Origin: Maratus speciosus
Lineage: Eukaryota > Arthropoda > Arachnida > Araneae > Salticidae
NCBI GenBank assembly: GCA_963932465.1
Contig: OZ010786.1
Location: 443,040,619-443,104,618, forward strand
DNA: 64,000 nucleotides
Reading direction: 5' to 3'
In this document: piece after piece, positions 1 to 11,017 of the stretch
Numbering within the stretch: position 1 is the stretch's first letter
How the letters are laid out: each line of letters opens with the position of its first letter
Position numbers and translations under genes: made by a program
Notes under the pieces: generated by a model
Seen by the model: the letters and a program-made list of their open reading frames with translations, nothing else
Databases searched by the model: none
Told to the model about the DNA's origin: nothing

Positions 1-457
1 AAGAATAGGACTCCAAAATAGCGATACATTGCTAAAAAGTACGGTAAAAAGATAATATTGTATATTTCAAACAAAACTTTATTTTAAAATTCATCACAGT
101 GTTTATAACAAGAATCATCACAAGAATCACACTAATAATAAGCTAGAAGTAGCTAGGAGTGTTTCGGTAGCTTCATCGCCCCGAGCTCAACCCTTCCCGC
201 TTTTCGGTGTCTTTAATTTGTGTAATTTACCTTTTAAATTTGTCCGGTTTCAATTTTTGATTTTTTGATTTTTTTTTTTTTTCAATCTGGCTTTCGCTAG
301 AGAGTCTTTCATTTGGGACGTGGCCGGGGACCTAAGAATCTTGCTTCCGCAAAAGAGTGGGACTAGAGTAGAAGAATAAAGGGCTTGTGTACGTACGTAC
401 GTATGTATGTAAGTAACGCAATAACTCTTGATAGAATAAAGGGCATTATTACACAAA
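1..457. other. AT-rich intergenic DNA
   Basis: No coding signal. It contains a T-rich run near 270-283 and, at 387-434, a short piece resembling the terminal part of the large fold-back element at 55.6 kb, annotated separately. Short open frames here lack family motifs and look like chance. Confidence 0.6.
387..434 (+). repeat. Solo fragment of the fold-back terminus: (ACGT)-rich tract
   Basis: An alternating ACGT/ATGT tract is followed by ATAACTCTTGATAGAA. The same combination, with only a few bases between, occurs near both ends of the 55592-59678 element (55840-55890 and, inverted, 59443-59490). This is either a remnant of another copy or shared microsatellite plus flank. The match is short. 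Confidence 0.45.
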
Positions 458-459
458 TT

Positions 460-727
460 AATGCTTGGAAATTTTTCCAGAGAGAAACATTCCCCTTGCA
501 AACATTATTTCAAATGGAAATAAAATTTCAAATTGATTGCTTAAAAGGCGCAAAAGCCAACATAGTGAAAAAAATTCCATAACGGTACTTGAATCCGGGC
601 CATCAGTATAGCGCACTGACATTCTACCGACTAAACCACATGGAACGAGACCCAGCCTGGAAAATGTCTTACTATTACATGTTGGCAAGGCTACAAACGC
701 AGCACAAGATGGAATATTTATCATGAG
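460..727 (-). repeat. tRNA-derived SINE, copy 1
   Basis: Reads on the minus strand. The tRNA-like part is 574-645, with a box A-like TGGTTTAGTCGG and a decayed box B. Its TTCCATG acceptor arm is still recognisable, but the 3' acceptor side has decayed. About 90 bp of non-tRNA sequence lies upstream of the tRNA module and a conserved tail lies downstream. It is the left arm of the palindrome centred near 873. Two other copies occur in the window. Confidence 0.7.
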
Positions 728-1240
728 CCACCGACATGGGGCAAACACTAAACTTAATTAAATCCAGCAGAGATTCAAACTATATGAATACTTGGAAATT
801 TTTCCAGAGAGAAACATTCTCCTTGCATACAATATTTCAAATGAAAATCAAATTTCAAATTAAAATTGCATTTTAAGCAATTAATTTGAAATTTTATTTT
901 CATTTGAAATATTGTATGCAAGGCGAATGGTTCTCTATGGAAAAATTTCCAAGTATTTATATAGTTTGAATCGATGCTGGATTTAATTAAGTTTCGTGTT
1001 TACCCGATGTTGGCGGCTCACGATAAATATTCCATCTTGTGCTGCGTTTGTAGCCTTGCCAACATGTACTAGTAAGAAATTTTCCAGGCTGGGTCTCGTT
1101 CCATGTGGTTTAGTCGGTAGAATGTCAGTGCGCTACACTGATGGCCCGGATTCGAGTCCCGGCTTGGAATCTTTTTCTCTATGTTGGCCTTTGCCCTTTT
1201 AAGCAATTAATTTGAAATTTGATTTTCATTTGAAATCATC
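505..1240. repeat. Long palindrome of two inverted SINE units
   Basis: Left arm about 505-869 and right arm about 877-1240 are reverse complements across the SINE tail, a spacer of about 60 bp, the SINE head and the tRNA module. The centre (870-876) is an A/T-rich run of about 7 bp. Each arm is a partial tail followed by a whole unit, so the structure is an inverted duplication of a dimer junction, not just two independent insertions. Arms differ by scattered substitutions. Arm limits are estimated by eye. Confidence 0.75.
1020..1240 (+). repeat. tRNA-derived SINE, copy 2
   Basis: The tRNA-like module is 1099-1170: box A TGGTTTAGTCGG and box B ATTCGAGTCC (GGTTCGAGTCC in copy 3). The 5' TTCCATG pairs with the 3' CTTGGAA except at one position. 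The tail TTTTAAGCAATTAATTTGAA follows and breaks off at 1240, where a TCACA-rich sequence begins. RNA polymerase III promoter function is inferred from the boxes only. Confidence 0.75.
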
Positions 1241-1560
1241 ACATTGTTTATGACAAGTTCGTCACAAATGACACATATTTCACAAATTAGTCACAGTGTC
1301 ACGTCAAAGCATTGTCGCTGTCGTCACAGGTTCGTCACAAAGTTAATGCCAAAATAGTCACAAATGACACACTTTTCACAAATTTGTCACACCGTGACTT
1401 CACAGAGTGGTCACAATGTGACGTCACAAACGACCTCTAAAACGGCCATAACGACCTCGCATTCTAGTCACTATGACGTCGCATCGACGTCACGTGACGT
1501 CACATCGACGGTCACAAAATCACAGTGTGACTTCACAACGACGTCGCCGTGACGTCACCA
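1241..1560. repeat. TCACA-rich degenerate repeat with clustered TGACGTCA motifs
   Basis: About 320 bp dense in TCACAA/TGTGAC words. Perfect TGACGTCA (CRE/ATF-type) palindromes lie at 1419-1426, 1495-1502 and 1550-1557, with several one-off variants. A perfect 16-bp palindrome, GACGTCACGTGACGTC, lies at 1486-1501 and contains a CACGTG E-box. It could be a decayed short tandem repeat whose unit happens to contain the motif, or a regulatory cluster. The sequence alone does not decide. Confidence 0.6.
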
Positions 1561-2450
1561 TGCCTTACGGGTAAGTCCATGATATGCTAAAAAAATCTCA
1601 AGATTGCCTTTTGATTCCTAACGTCACAAAATTTGGTAAAAAAGTAATATTTGTTGCATTCCAAGAGCTTTACTCTTTGAATAAGGGTGCGTTTTTTACA
1701 ATATTGCGCGATTTCAAAGGGAAAAAAGATGCAGTGCTGCCATCTATGAATTTAGAGGATAAATATATATTTTTTTTTGTTCAGCGTAATTTTTTTTTTT
1801 TACTGTAGTTTAAAATAAATATATTAATAGCCAAAAATAAACTGAAAGCAAAAATTAAAGTTTCCATATTTAAAATATACACTTTCATCCATAATATGAA
1901 ATAATTTAAAAGTTTAATAAAGCTTTTTTTCCCTTAAAAAGAAGTGATAGAAATATTGTATTTTACCCTCAACATTTTTTACTGTTTATTTTTTCTCATT
2001 AAGGAATTAAAAGGCAAGAATGAAACTTTCGATATTTAAAATATATACATTTAGCTATAACGCCAAAAAAAGTAAAATTGTCAAAACTGTTCTTCATGCT
2101 TAAATGAGCAGGAACAGGAACACTCTACCGGGGAGCCTAACAAAAAATGGCAAAGGCAGAAAACCCCCGGCAGAAAAATCCCCTCTGCCAAATACAACTG
2201 GCAAGGGAGCAGCACCAGAAAACCAACGGCGTTAAATAACAGAAAAAAAGAAAAACAATAAAAAACAATAATTAAAGTCATTTACAGGTTTGACATATGA
2301 CTGCATAAAAAATAATTGTATACAATGTATAGAGTCATGTGCACAGTAATGCATGCTGTAACAGAGAAGAAAAAACGTTAAATAAAATCTTAAAGTTGGC
2401 ATACAAAATATAAGCAAACATAGAAAGTCCTGAACTGAGCAAACTAATAA
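1561..2450. other. AT-rich DNA downstream of the retrotransposon
   Basis: No coding motif found. A 13-base poly(T) at 1789-1801 could be the poly(A) tail of the minus-strand retrotransposon, which would make 1802-2513 its 3' untranslated region. I see no target-site duplication to prove this. Confidence 0.4.
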
Positions 2451-2513
2451 ATGTCACAAGTCAACAATGTTTAAAAGAAAAAAAAAACTTATGCCCCAAA
2501 ACCAAAGTCAAAA

Positions 2514-2920
2514 TCAGAACTGGTATTTTATAAAAGAGAAATGTTTGTTAAGTTCATTATATATTTGTCTAAGTTTATTATAATTTGATCTTGACAGTAA
2601 GATATTTTTCATATTCCAGCTCAATGTGCGATTCCGAACAAAATCAAATGAGACAGGCACAAGTGGACAACGTCCGAAAAGGTAATGTTTTGGATCACCG
2701 ATGCTACCACACAAACACTTATCGTTCTGGCGCATGCCCAACTTAAACAGATGACTGGGAAAAGCCCCATGAGACGTGATAAAATATGCAATGACTCGAG
2801 AGTAGCAAAGAAATGAGGTGTCAACTGTTTTGATTATACTAAATGTATCCCTTCCTTTATCACTGTATGTCCAATCATTCTGCCACAATTTAACAATGTT
2901 CTCTTTATAATAATGTTATA
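2514..2920 (-). pseudogene. ORF2 C-terminal tail with Cys/His motif
   Basis: A 124-codon stretch follows the RNase H domain in another frame. It begins with a Trp-Gln-x-x-Trp segment and holds CLCGSIGDPKHYLFGRC, a Cys/His cluster of the kind found after RNase H in arthropod pol proteins. In that family it is thought to bind nucleic acid. A stop and one or two small frame changes between 2890 and 2935 separate it from the RNase H frame, so it is a broken part of the same ORF2. Confidence 0.7.
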
Positions 2921-2924
2921 CAAA

Positions 2925-3871
2925 TTAGACAGGAATTGGTGCGGCTATCTCAACGTCATAAATTCCCAATTCGATAACTGATTTAGCGAGAGAATCGGCA
3001 TGCTCATTGCCTCTGAAGCCGACATGTGATTTAATCCAGCCAATGTTGACGATTTTATTCTTCAACAAACGCAGGTTTGTATATATATTGTATAAAATTT
3101 CATCAGTCGGGAAAAGATTTCTAAGTGCCGTGACTGAGGATAGACTATCTGTATAAATATGGAATGTACTATAAGTAGAGTCTCTACACCATTCTATAGC
3201 TAAATCAATGGCTGTAAGTTCTGCCTGAAACACAGTATTAAAAGATTGCAATTTAATTCTCTTTTCTAGTAAAATTACGTCTGACATAAAAACTACAAAG
3301 GCAGCGCCGACTCCCGTATGCATCTTTGAGCCATCAGTGTATAATACAGGATGTGTATGATGTGGGACACTTTTAGTAACTGGACCAACAAAATTAATAT
3401 AGTGTGTATAATGAAAATATGGATAATCAAACGTTGCAACTTTTTTAGCTAAACGATCTGATGAGACATGGGTTTCACCTATCCAATCTGCCCTGTCATT
3501 CTTCAAAATATCATAAAAAAGAGCCAACTGCTGTAATTCAGTCTCAATTGGTGGTATTCCTGATAAGACGCACAGAGCAGCAGTTGAAACTGATCTATAA
3601 ACACGTATTATGGATAATAAACAAAGTCTTTGACACGAAGAGAGTCGCCGAATACCATGGTATCTAAGATCATTGAACCAAACCTCGTAACCATACGATA
3701 TTTGCCTTTTCAATACAGAGTTGTACCATATCTTAAGATATTGCAAAGGTAAGCCTTTATCACGTATACGGGTCTTTTGCATGCTGCAACTAAAGTCTTT
3801 TATTTTCTCACGTACCATGTCTAGGTGTTCCAACCAATGAAACCTGCTATCCAAATAAAAACCTAGATACA
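2925..3871 (-). pseudogene. ORF2 connection and RNase H domain
   Basis: This is the longest intact part after reverse transcriptase. It begins with the thumb/connection (MYLGFYLD) and ends with RNase H. All the catalytic features are visible: YTDGSK near 3322-3341, the Glu of AELTAIDLA near 3215, YTDS near 3143 and GNEHAD near 3000. In this family RNase H removes the RNA strand after target-primed reverse transcription. The open frame continues to about 4001, but codons upstream of 3872 belong to the inserted MITE. The frame stops at 2925. Enzyme motifs are intact, yet the gene as a whole is dead. Confidence 0.85.
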
Positions 3872-4142
3872 TTAACCCTCCGACTGTCTTGGAAAAGGGC
3901 AAAATTGTAATGTTGTTTTCTCTACATTTTGTTTTAAATGCTAAAAAAAAATGATTCTTTGAACATTTTATAAAAAAACTTAATAACGAATATGAATGCA
4001 ATCCTTGGAAGTATTAATCATTGTTCAATGTATTAAAAATACATTAAATCAATACAATTATATTACTTTAAATTGTTTGTATGGCAGTGAAACCTGGAGC
4101 TTAGTGAACGTATTAACACGGGCTTGTCAGTGAGGGGGTTAA
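3872..4142. mobile_element. TTAA-flanked MITE inserted in reverse transcriptase
   Basis: TTAA at 3872-3875 and 4139-4142 flanks 263 bp with imperfect terminal inverted repeats (AACCCTCCGACTGTCTTG against AACCCCCTCACTGACAAG). TTAA duplication and CCCT-type ends fit a piggyBac-like non-autonomous element. Taking it out with one TTAA joins the reverse transcriptase and connection codons in the same frame, at the conserved Tyr-Leu-Gly motif. That fixes the boundaries to the base. Confidence 0.85.
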
Positions 4143-5830
4143 GTTATCCTTAACTGAAATACTCTTCCCTTCAAGCTTAAATATAGGACGTCGTTTTTTG
4201 AGTGTAAATCTCCCGAAGAGCATGGCTGCAGATTTCTCCGCACTAAAGGTTAGACGTAGTTCACGGCATATCGAAGCAAAGATACTAATGCTTTTATTGA
4301 CTGTATTTTCCAAGGCAGATCTAGTATCAGCTCCTTCAACTGTAGACGAGTCATCCGCATACGATATAATTCTATGACTACGTTGCTTGTAACGTTTCAA
4401 GATCTTGTATGCTACTATCATCCAAAGTAATGGTCCCAGGCAAGAACCTTGGGGACAGCCGCGAAAAACTCTAAACCATCGTATACCACGAACAAATTTA
4501 AAACCAATAAGTTGATGGGTTATATAATTCTTTAATGAAATTTTTAAATATTCAAAAATTGGAAGATCATCTATCAGAGCAGCTAAAACAAACCAGTCCA
4601 TTACATCAAAGGCGCCTACTATATCGAATGACACCAATGCACAATATTTATGAGTAGATAATGATTCCTTTATAAGTTTCCGTAAAGCTGCAAGAGCTAA
4701 AACCGTACTCCGACTTTCTCTAAAGCCATGTTGACCGTCATCTAGGTAGGACATAGACTCCAGCATTGTAATAGTACGAATATTAATTATCCTTTCAAAT
4801 ACCTTTGCCAAAATTGGCAATAAAGTAATGGGCCTGTAGGACTTAGGTTGCCTTGGATAATGGTTACGCTTACGAAAAAATACAACTGTACCCTTTTTCC
4901 AACATTTTGGAAAGTAACCAAACTTAAGGCAGGTATTGAAAATTGAGATCATAAAGGATGTAAATTTCTTACAAATATTTTTAACAATTAATGCATCAAT
5001 CTCTTCATAACCAGGAGCTTTATTATTGTTCTGCTTGCTTAGTGCAAAGAACAATTCACGTTTTGTAATAGGGATGAAGTCTTCTGAGCCTTCAAAATTG
5101 ATATCGCTTATAAATTCAAAGGTTTCTGAAGGTTGTTCATTCACCGCAAAATGCTCAGACATAAGATTTTCTGCTACATTGTCGTAGGACGCAAAAACAT
5201 GTGAATTTTCAAGAGTATTAAAAACATGATCTGTTTGCGAGGTTTTCTTTTTAGAAATAAACTTATAGAGACTACCATAAGCATTGTCCGTTTTTTCACA
5301 AAAAATAAGCCATCCTGAACGCTTCGCTTGTCTAAGATTTCTTTTATATTTACGTCTTGCTTGGATATAATTTTCCTTGTAAATAGCCACATCTAGATTT
5401 TTCATATATCGTTTATATAGAGCATTTACTCGGTTACGTTCAGACCTCAAGGCACTATCGTACCAATTAACTGTAGGTTTATGTTGAAGCGTGCCACGAC
5501 GAAAGCATAAATTCATTAATAACTGCAATAATTCTGTAAATTCATTCATCCATACATCAAGCGATGAAGTGTTACAAACCCTCTTCAATGTATTTGCAAG
5601 AACTGGCAACTTCTCTGCGAACAATTTATTAAATTTTTTCATGCTCTTATGTTTTGTTTTACACCTTCCATAATTGATCTGTAATGGAGTTGAGAACAAA
5701 GAAAACCGAATATAACGATGATCGCTGTACGAAAATGTAGTCACATCCACAGTCCAGTTGTCAATAAGTGGAAGAACGTCAGAACCTGCCAGAGTCAAAT
5801 CTGGACGTCCTTTTCTGTTATCTTGAACAA
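4139..5830 (-). pseudogene. ORF2 reverse transcriptase domain
   Basis: One open frame (4113-5843) covers the end of the endonuclease and almost the whole polymerase. Its first residues hold RKGRPDLTLAG and the endonuclease SDHR motif (about 5717-5729). Polymerase motifs follow: KAPG, the finger motif RPITLLP, HGFRESRST, SFDIVGAFD near 4600-4632, GCPQGSCLGPLLW, and the catalytic YADD at 4350-4361. A basic linker of Arg/Lys-rich codons lies between endonuclease and RT. Catalytic residues appear intact. The frame ends artificially inside the MITE at 4113-4138, and a frameshift at 5820-5830 disconnects it from the endonuclease. Confidence 0.9.
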
Positions 5831-6367
5831 GTAAAATCTGCATCAGATGAATTCACAATAGTCATATTACTAATCATCAAGTATTCCAAAAAAGTCTCCG
5901 AGCGGCCTGACTCTCTTGAATATCCCATAGATAATAATGGTACGTTAAAATCACCGCCAATGATTACTCTGTTAAAGTCTTGAAAATGATGACACCAGTC
6001 TCGCAAATCAGTTTCCAGATCACCGGAAGGTGCAGAATAGAGGGAACCAATTATAAAGTAACCCATTTCCACTGTTATATTAATAAATATACTATTATCT
6101 AAAGTGAGACTTTTCACACATGCATAGTTTTTATAGGGACAGACAATCGCTGCTGTACAAGACGTAGAAAAAAAAACAAAGCCAGTCAGGAGGCAGATCA
6201 ACAAAAGAATGATTCAAAATATAGGGATCCTGACAAAGTGCAAAATGAATATCAAAATTAATCATATACCGAACAAGAGAATTAGTTACATCTGAGCAGT
6301 GATGTAAATTTATCTCAACAAAGTTTAGGCGATCCAAAGACTGGGGAAGAAATGGAGGAACTATCAC
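5818..6367 (-). pseudogene. ORF2 APE-type endonuclease domain
   Basis: The N-terminal part is in two frames: 6131-6367 (INLHHCSD, then CQDPYI) and 5818-6204 (PPDWL homologue continuing through IVCP, IGGDFN near 5940-5955 and ADFTCSR). The break lies in a run of T (minus strand) around 6168-6176, a typical homopolymer slip. In this family the QEPY motif supplies a catalytic Glu; here the position reads Asp. GDFN and SDHR remain. The domain nicks the genomic target to prime reverse transcription. ORF2 starts right at the gag stop (6364-6367). Confidence 0.85.
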
Positions 6368-7452
6368 AACCTTTTAGCTAACTGATCCGCACGATACGCT
6401 TTAAATTGTGGACAATCAGGACTGTCCGCCCTGTGGTCCGCATCAATATCCAAATCCATTACACCCATAGAGTTAGCACACATTTCCGAGTCAACGCTGC
6501 AATCCTTAAGTAAATGTTCACCAGCACATTTTACTCACTTTGTTTCGTTCTCACATTTCGAGGCGACATGACCGTAAGCTTGACAATTGTAACACCGTAT
6601 GATGGGAACAAAACCCATCACACGGTATCTTTCCAGATCTATACAAATGCGACGTTCCTTAATTAAAAACTGTACCACCTCCTTACGTACTCCAATCAAC
6701 CAGTTTGACTTTCCAACCCTAGTTACTATACGTCTAATAATTTCAACATCCCCGACAATATCAATGTCACCAAACACGCCTTTGCCGGCGTCATTTAAAA
6801 CTTTATTCAATGACTTTAATACCAGATCCTCACCAACCTCCGGATCGACACTAGTAATCAAAACACGTTCAAGAAACCCGAATTCTATCTTTCAAACCCG
6901 CCGAATCCACCAATAACTCCCTTAATTTCTCAGAATCAACCCTTGACTTTACCTTTAAAATCAATTGACCAGCCTTAGTAACGACAACATCACCAGGTAT
7001 AGGAACCTCCTCTTGGGATCGACATATTTCTTTAATATCCCTTTTAATATTATCCAATGTCTCTTCGCCGGATGACGTGACAATCACCGAAAATCAGAAT
7101 CTCTTTGCTGTGTTGATGTCATAACAGGAGCCTGATGTGATGCATCCATATGACCTGTAGATTTCGAAAATCTTTCTGCAAGGGCCTCGTACGCTTTATT
7201 ATGAGTAATCAATGTTTTCAATTTCGTTTCACTGGAAACACAGTCCCGATGAGCCTTGACAAGCCAAATAGCAATACTATCCATACATTTCTTTATTAGT
7301 CCCATAATATTCTCAGTGACTTTACCTCCTTTATTACGTTTATCCTCAAGAGTTTCATACATATAAGAATTTATACCACTTACAGCAGCAGGAAACTCCA
7401 ACGCACCTGCTTCCGCTAAAACCTCTTTTGTACCCTTCTCTAATTTCGCCAT
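6364..7452 (-). pseudogene. ORF1 gag-like protein with zinc knuckles
   Basis: The likely start is the Met at 7452 (MAKLEKGTKE); an upstream Met at 7473 is possible. The N-terminal half is Lys/Glu-rich. Frameshifts near 7085 and 6868 split it into three frames, which read on as one gag. The first knuckle, CYNCQAYGHVASKC (about 6553-6594), is a perfect CX2CX4HX4C. Six codons later an in-frame TGA (6535-6537) falls exactly where the first Cys of a second knuckle is expected. The frame then continues through VKCAGEHLLKDC and a third Cys/His motif with one Cys changed to Ser, to a TGA at 6364-6366. Gag binds element RNA. It lies directly upstream of ORF2. Confidence 0.85.
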
Positions 7453-7480
7453 AATTATCACAAAAAGGCCCAAAATCCAA

Positions 7481-7779
7481 ATAGTAATACCCTAACAAAT
7501 ATAAGCCAAACAGAAAAGTCAAACACTAAACTGCAAAATCATAATTTTATTATATAGCAACATTCTCAAATGAAATTAAAGTAGTTTTTTATTTTCTCTT
7601 TTCAGCGAGCAGGCACCGGCCGGCGCAGTGCACGGTAGGAGATTTAGCTGTTCAAGCTGGCCAAAATTATTTTTGGTGTCAATATAATCGCATCGTCATG
7701 AAATTGTAAAATGTTATTGATCTTCCCTATGGCATGTTCAGTATTGAAAATGAAGCATATAACAGTCACAATTCCGTTA
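7481..7779. other. Possible 5' untranslated region or intergenic DNA
   Basis: Upstream of gag. A short GC-rich stretch (GGCACCGGCCGGCGCAGTGC) lies at about 7613-7632. No defined element end is seen. Confidence 0.35.
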
Positions 7780-8520
7780 CAGGGACATTCAAAAGAATTC
7801 CATTACATTACGGTTTATGGAGGAAAATCGTTTGCGTTGGTTTTTAATGATGTTTCATAATTTCAAACACACTGAAATTTCTATACATATCCATGAAGTG
7901 TACTACAAGATGATTGCTATAGGATATGGTATGAATAGCATTTATCCATCATTTACAGGGACACTAAAAAGAATTACATTACCTTACGGTCTATAGAGAA
8001 AAATCGTTTGCGGTGTATTTTGTTCATGTTACATTGTTTCAAACATTTTTAAATTGGTGTAAATCTCCGAGTTGCTCTACAGAATGCTTACTATTTAATA
8101 TGATGTACATAACATTCATCTCTCATATACAGGGGCACACAAAATAAATTTATAGTTATATTTCTCTCTATGAACAATAATTGTATTGTTGAAAATGCGT
8201 TTCCAGTTGTGTGAACACATTTTTATATTTAAAAAAAATGCATACTATTTCGTGTGTATAAATTCTAAAACTCATATACAGGGCAGCACAAAACATCTGT
8301 AGTACATTTTCGTTTACTGAAGGAAATTTCTGAAGGGAAATTTTCATCTGTGCTATGCGTTCCCCAAATTTTCTAAATAATAGCATATTATGTATTATAT
8401 GATAAATCAATAGTTCATATACAGGTATGTACAAAAAATTCAGTTATTTTTCGAGTTTGCTTGAAATTGTGTTTTCAAACGTGTTATGCGTTTTACAAAT
8501 TATTACTTAAACATCGCTTT
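7780..8520. repeat. Degenerate tandem repeat, unit about 150-185 bp
   Basis: The phrase TATACAGGG(A/G)CA followed by AAAAGAATT- or AAAA-type sequence and then a TATGGAG(A)AAAAT block recurs near 7783, 7957, 8129, 8277 and 8418. Each unit also carries a TTTCAAAC segment. Units are strongly diverged and spacing varies. No coding. Confidence 0.55.
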
Positions 8521-9899
8521 TCACGTTATTAAACTATGAAGTTTTATTATAGTAGTCTGAATGTGGTGAAAAATGTTTCATAATCTGCTTGACGCATAAT
8601 TTTACCTTCTTGCTGATAATTTTAATGATACATTCTTAACGGCATGGAAGCTAAAGCAATAAAACTATTTTTGTATCATTATAATACCACATCATAATTT
8701 TTTTGGTAATTTTTTAATCATAATTTTAAATCTTAAGAGACCGGACAAAAATTCGACAGCTTTAATGAAAATTGCTGCATTTGATGTTCTGTTGCATATT
8801 TATATTTATCTCTGCACAGCAAAAACTTATGTGAAGGATGAGAATCTTATGACATCATGGGAAAAGTCCTGTCTACATTATGTTTTTCTTTATATCCAAT
8901 CTTAATTTGGAGAATCTGTCTGTATCAATTTTGAAACCACTAGAAATTTGAAGCCAGGTAATATATTTTACATCTATTTCACCTATTATCTACTTACAAC
9001 AGGCAACTTTCGACCAAATTTTGTCAAATTTAAACATTTCGCACTTGCAAAATTTCATATACTCTTCATTGTAATTTTCTTCTATAAACAAAACATTTCC
9101 AACAAAATTTACATTTTCGTTAAATTTCAAATTTTGTTGCCGTTGCATAATGGTTCAAATGTTTATTTATATGACTAACTTAAATTCTGCTGACTTTGAT
9201 GAAAGGAAAATGGTACTTGAACTAAAATTTCAAAATTTTTTATTTCGACTTAATAAACTAAAAACAATTCTAAAAATTTAGGAAACAGATAAACGTAGGC
9301 AAATTAAATTGGAACGAAAAGGCAATAATCTAAACTATTTAATGATATCAAACAATCAGCTTAATCTTGATTTATCATACAACTTTTTCTATATTATAAA
9401 TGAAAAATTAACATTAAAAAAATACAGAGCTTTTTGCGACATTAAATATGAAATAACGGCATATATGTGTGAAATTTATGTACACAAATACGAACATGAA
9501 TCCGAGCAGCCATAATCCAGCAATATATTTTATTCCGCTTCAAGTAACATATTTAACAGCTATAGTCAAATCGATTGATTCATTCCCAACTACGAAGCAA
9601 CAACTTTGCACTAGTCTATGGGCTATATATATTTATATCAAATCCAATGGCATGGTACAATGCCCTAACCATAACAGGCAAAAAATAATTTACGCTAGGA
9701 TAAACTTTTAAAAATGACTTTTGGCCAGATAGAATAGGTAAATCTCCTGCCGCACGGCGGTAAAGAAAACCAAGCAGCACCAATACTATTTAAGAAATAT
9801 TAATTATGCTTTATTTTTATGTTAAGTGTTCTCTTTTTTGGTATTTAGTCTTGGAGGTAACTTTGAGCTGAGAAGACGTGCTTTTTCTCTTCGCATCGT
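8521..9899. other. AT-rich intergenic DNA
   Basis: Several chance open frames of 60-80 codons, rich in Phe, Ile, Lys and Asn, without domain motifs. Nothing else recognised. Confidence 0.5.
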
Positions 9900-10133
9900 A
9901 TGATATATTTTCAAAGTGTTGAGCGGCAGTCATGGGTGGTTCGTATGAATGGTTTTATCGCTGATCGAGGCTGCAGTATGTCATCAATGGATGATCTTGG
10001 ATTTATGGGGGATATTCTAGCTAATATTGCCAATGGATCGTTAAAACTAATCTTAAAGACCAGTTTGACAGCATTTCTTCGAACTTTGAGGAGTAGGCAA
10101 GAAGTATACTGGGTAATTTTTTCACCTTCATAG
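9900..10133 (+). other. Unrecognised open frame beside a MITE
   Basis: A 77-codon frame with a plausible protein-like composition (SSMDDLGFMGDILANI, then a basic LRTLRSRQEVYWV). It stops just before the palindromic MITE. It may be the start of the gag relic that resumes after the MITE, but I cannot align it to a gag family. Unknown. Confidence 0.3.
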
Positions 10134-10140
10134 ATAAATA

Positions 10141-10601
10141 TACCGGGTGTCCTAAAAAGGACTGACTGATTTAAAAATTCAATAACTTACAAACGGGGAG
10201 AGATATTTAGAAAATTCTTGCAGGAGGGTTATGGATGAGGTCAAAAGTTTTTTTTTTACAGTGATTTTCGATTTTAGTTCGAATTACAAACAAGAGATGT
10301 CGCTGCGATCAATAGACGCTAAAATCAGACTCGATTTTTGGTACTTCGGGACCCAGTCAATACATTTTAAACTCCTTTTTCCGCATGGAAGAAAAGAAAG
10401 GCCAAAAAATGAGCCTGTATTTATCGCCTATTGTTTACAGCGCCATCTATTGTTTGTAATTCGAACTAAAATCGAAAATAACTGTAAAAAAAAACTTTTG
10501 ACCTTATGCATAACCCTCCTGCAAGAATTTTTTAAATATCTGTCACCGTTTGCAAGTTATTGAATTTTAAAATCAGTCAGTCATTTTCAGGACACCCGGT
10601 A
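10141..10601. mobile_element. Palindromic MITE with TACCGGGTGTCC ends
   Basis: Arms of about 150 bp (10141-10291 and 10452-10601) are near-perfect inverted repeats, starting TACCGGGTGTCCTAAAAA and ending GGACACCCGGTA. About 160 bp of unique sequence separates them. The open frame of 110 codons inside is a by-product. Flanking ATA/TA suggests a TA-type target, not certain. A partial match to the end (TACCGGGTGTC) recurs at 12764-12774. Confidence 0.8.
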
Positions 10602-10804
10602 TCTTGAATATTAAAGCTAAAGGATGTTATTCTGTATCATCAACTGAGCAAGAGGAGGTAAGGAAAACTTTCCTTGAGACATTTTCTTTGCTAAGGGAGC
10701 CAACCGTAGATAATTTGATATTTTTTTTTTATTTTTTTGCTCTATTACTTATAAGAAAACCGCTACAACTATTCTGACTAACACTAGTAAAAAACGATCT
10801 ATTT

Positions 10805-10963
10805 AACGCCGTCAACAAAGGAGTTAAACGGCCTATTTCAGAGGAGAGTTCTTCTATCCCCCTAAGCAATAAATTTAAGAATATTTCTAATGAAGTTAAT
10901 CTTAGAGAAAATATTCGTATAGAACAAGTCAATGTTAATGATAAAACTGACCAGAATGCTGTT

Positions 10964-11017
<54 letters not shown>

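Larger units (their letters stand above)
2480..7480 (-). mobile_element. Non-LTR retrotransposon with RNase H (R1/I-like order), inactive
   Basis: On the minus strand the order is gag with zinc knuckles, APE-type endonuclease, reverse transcriptase, RNase H and a Cys/His C-terminal tail. RNase H after RT is typical of I/R1/LOA-group elements. The exact clade is not assignable by eye. At least five frameshifts and one in-frame stop disable it, and a TTAA MITE interrupts RT at 3876-4138. The outer ends are not defined. Confidence 0.85.

Noticed and set aside
10231..10563. 110-codon open frame
   Set aside because: Spans both arms of a palindromic MITE; explained by the inverted repeat.
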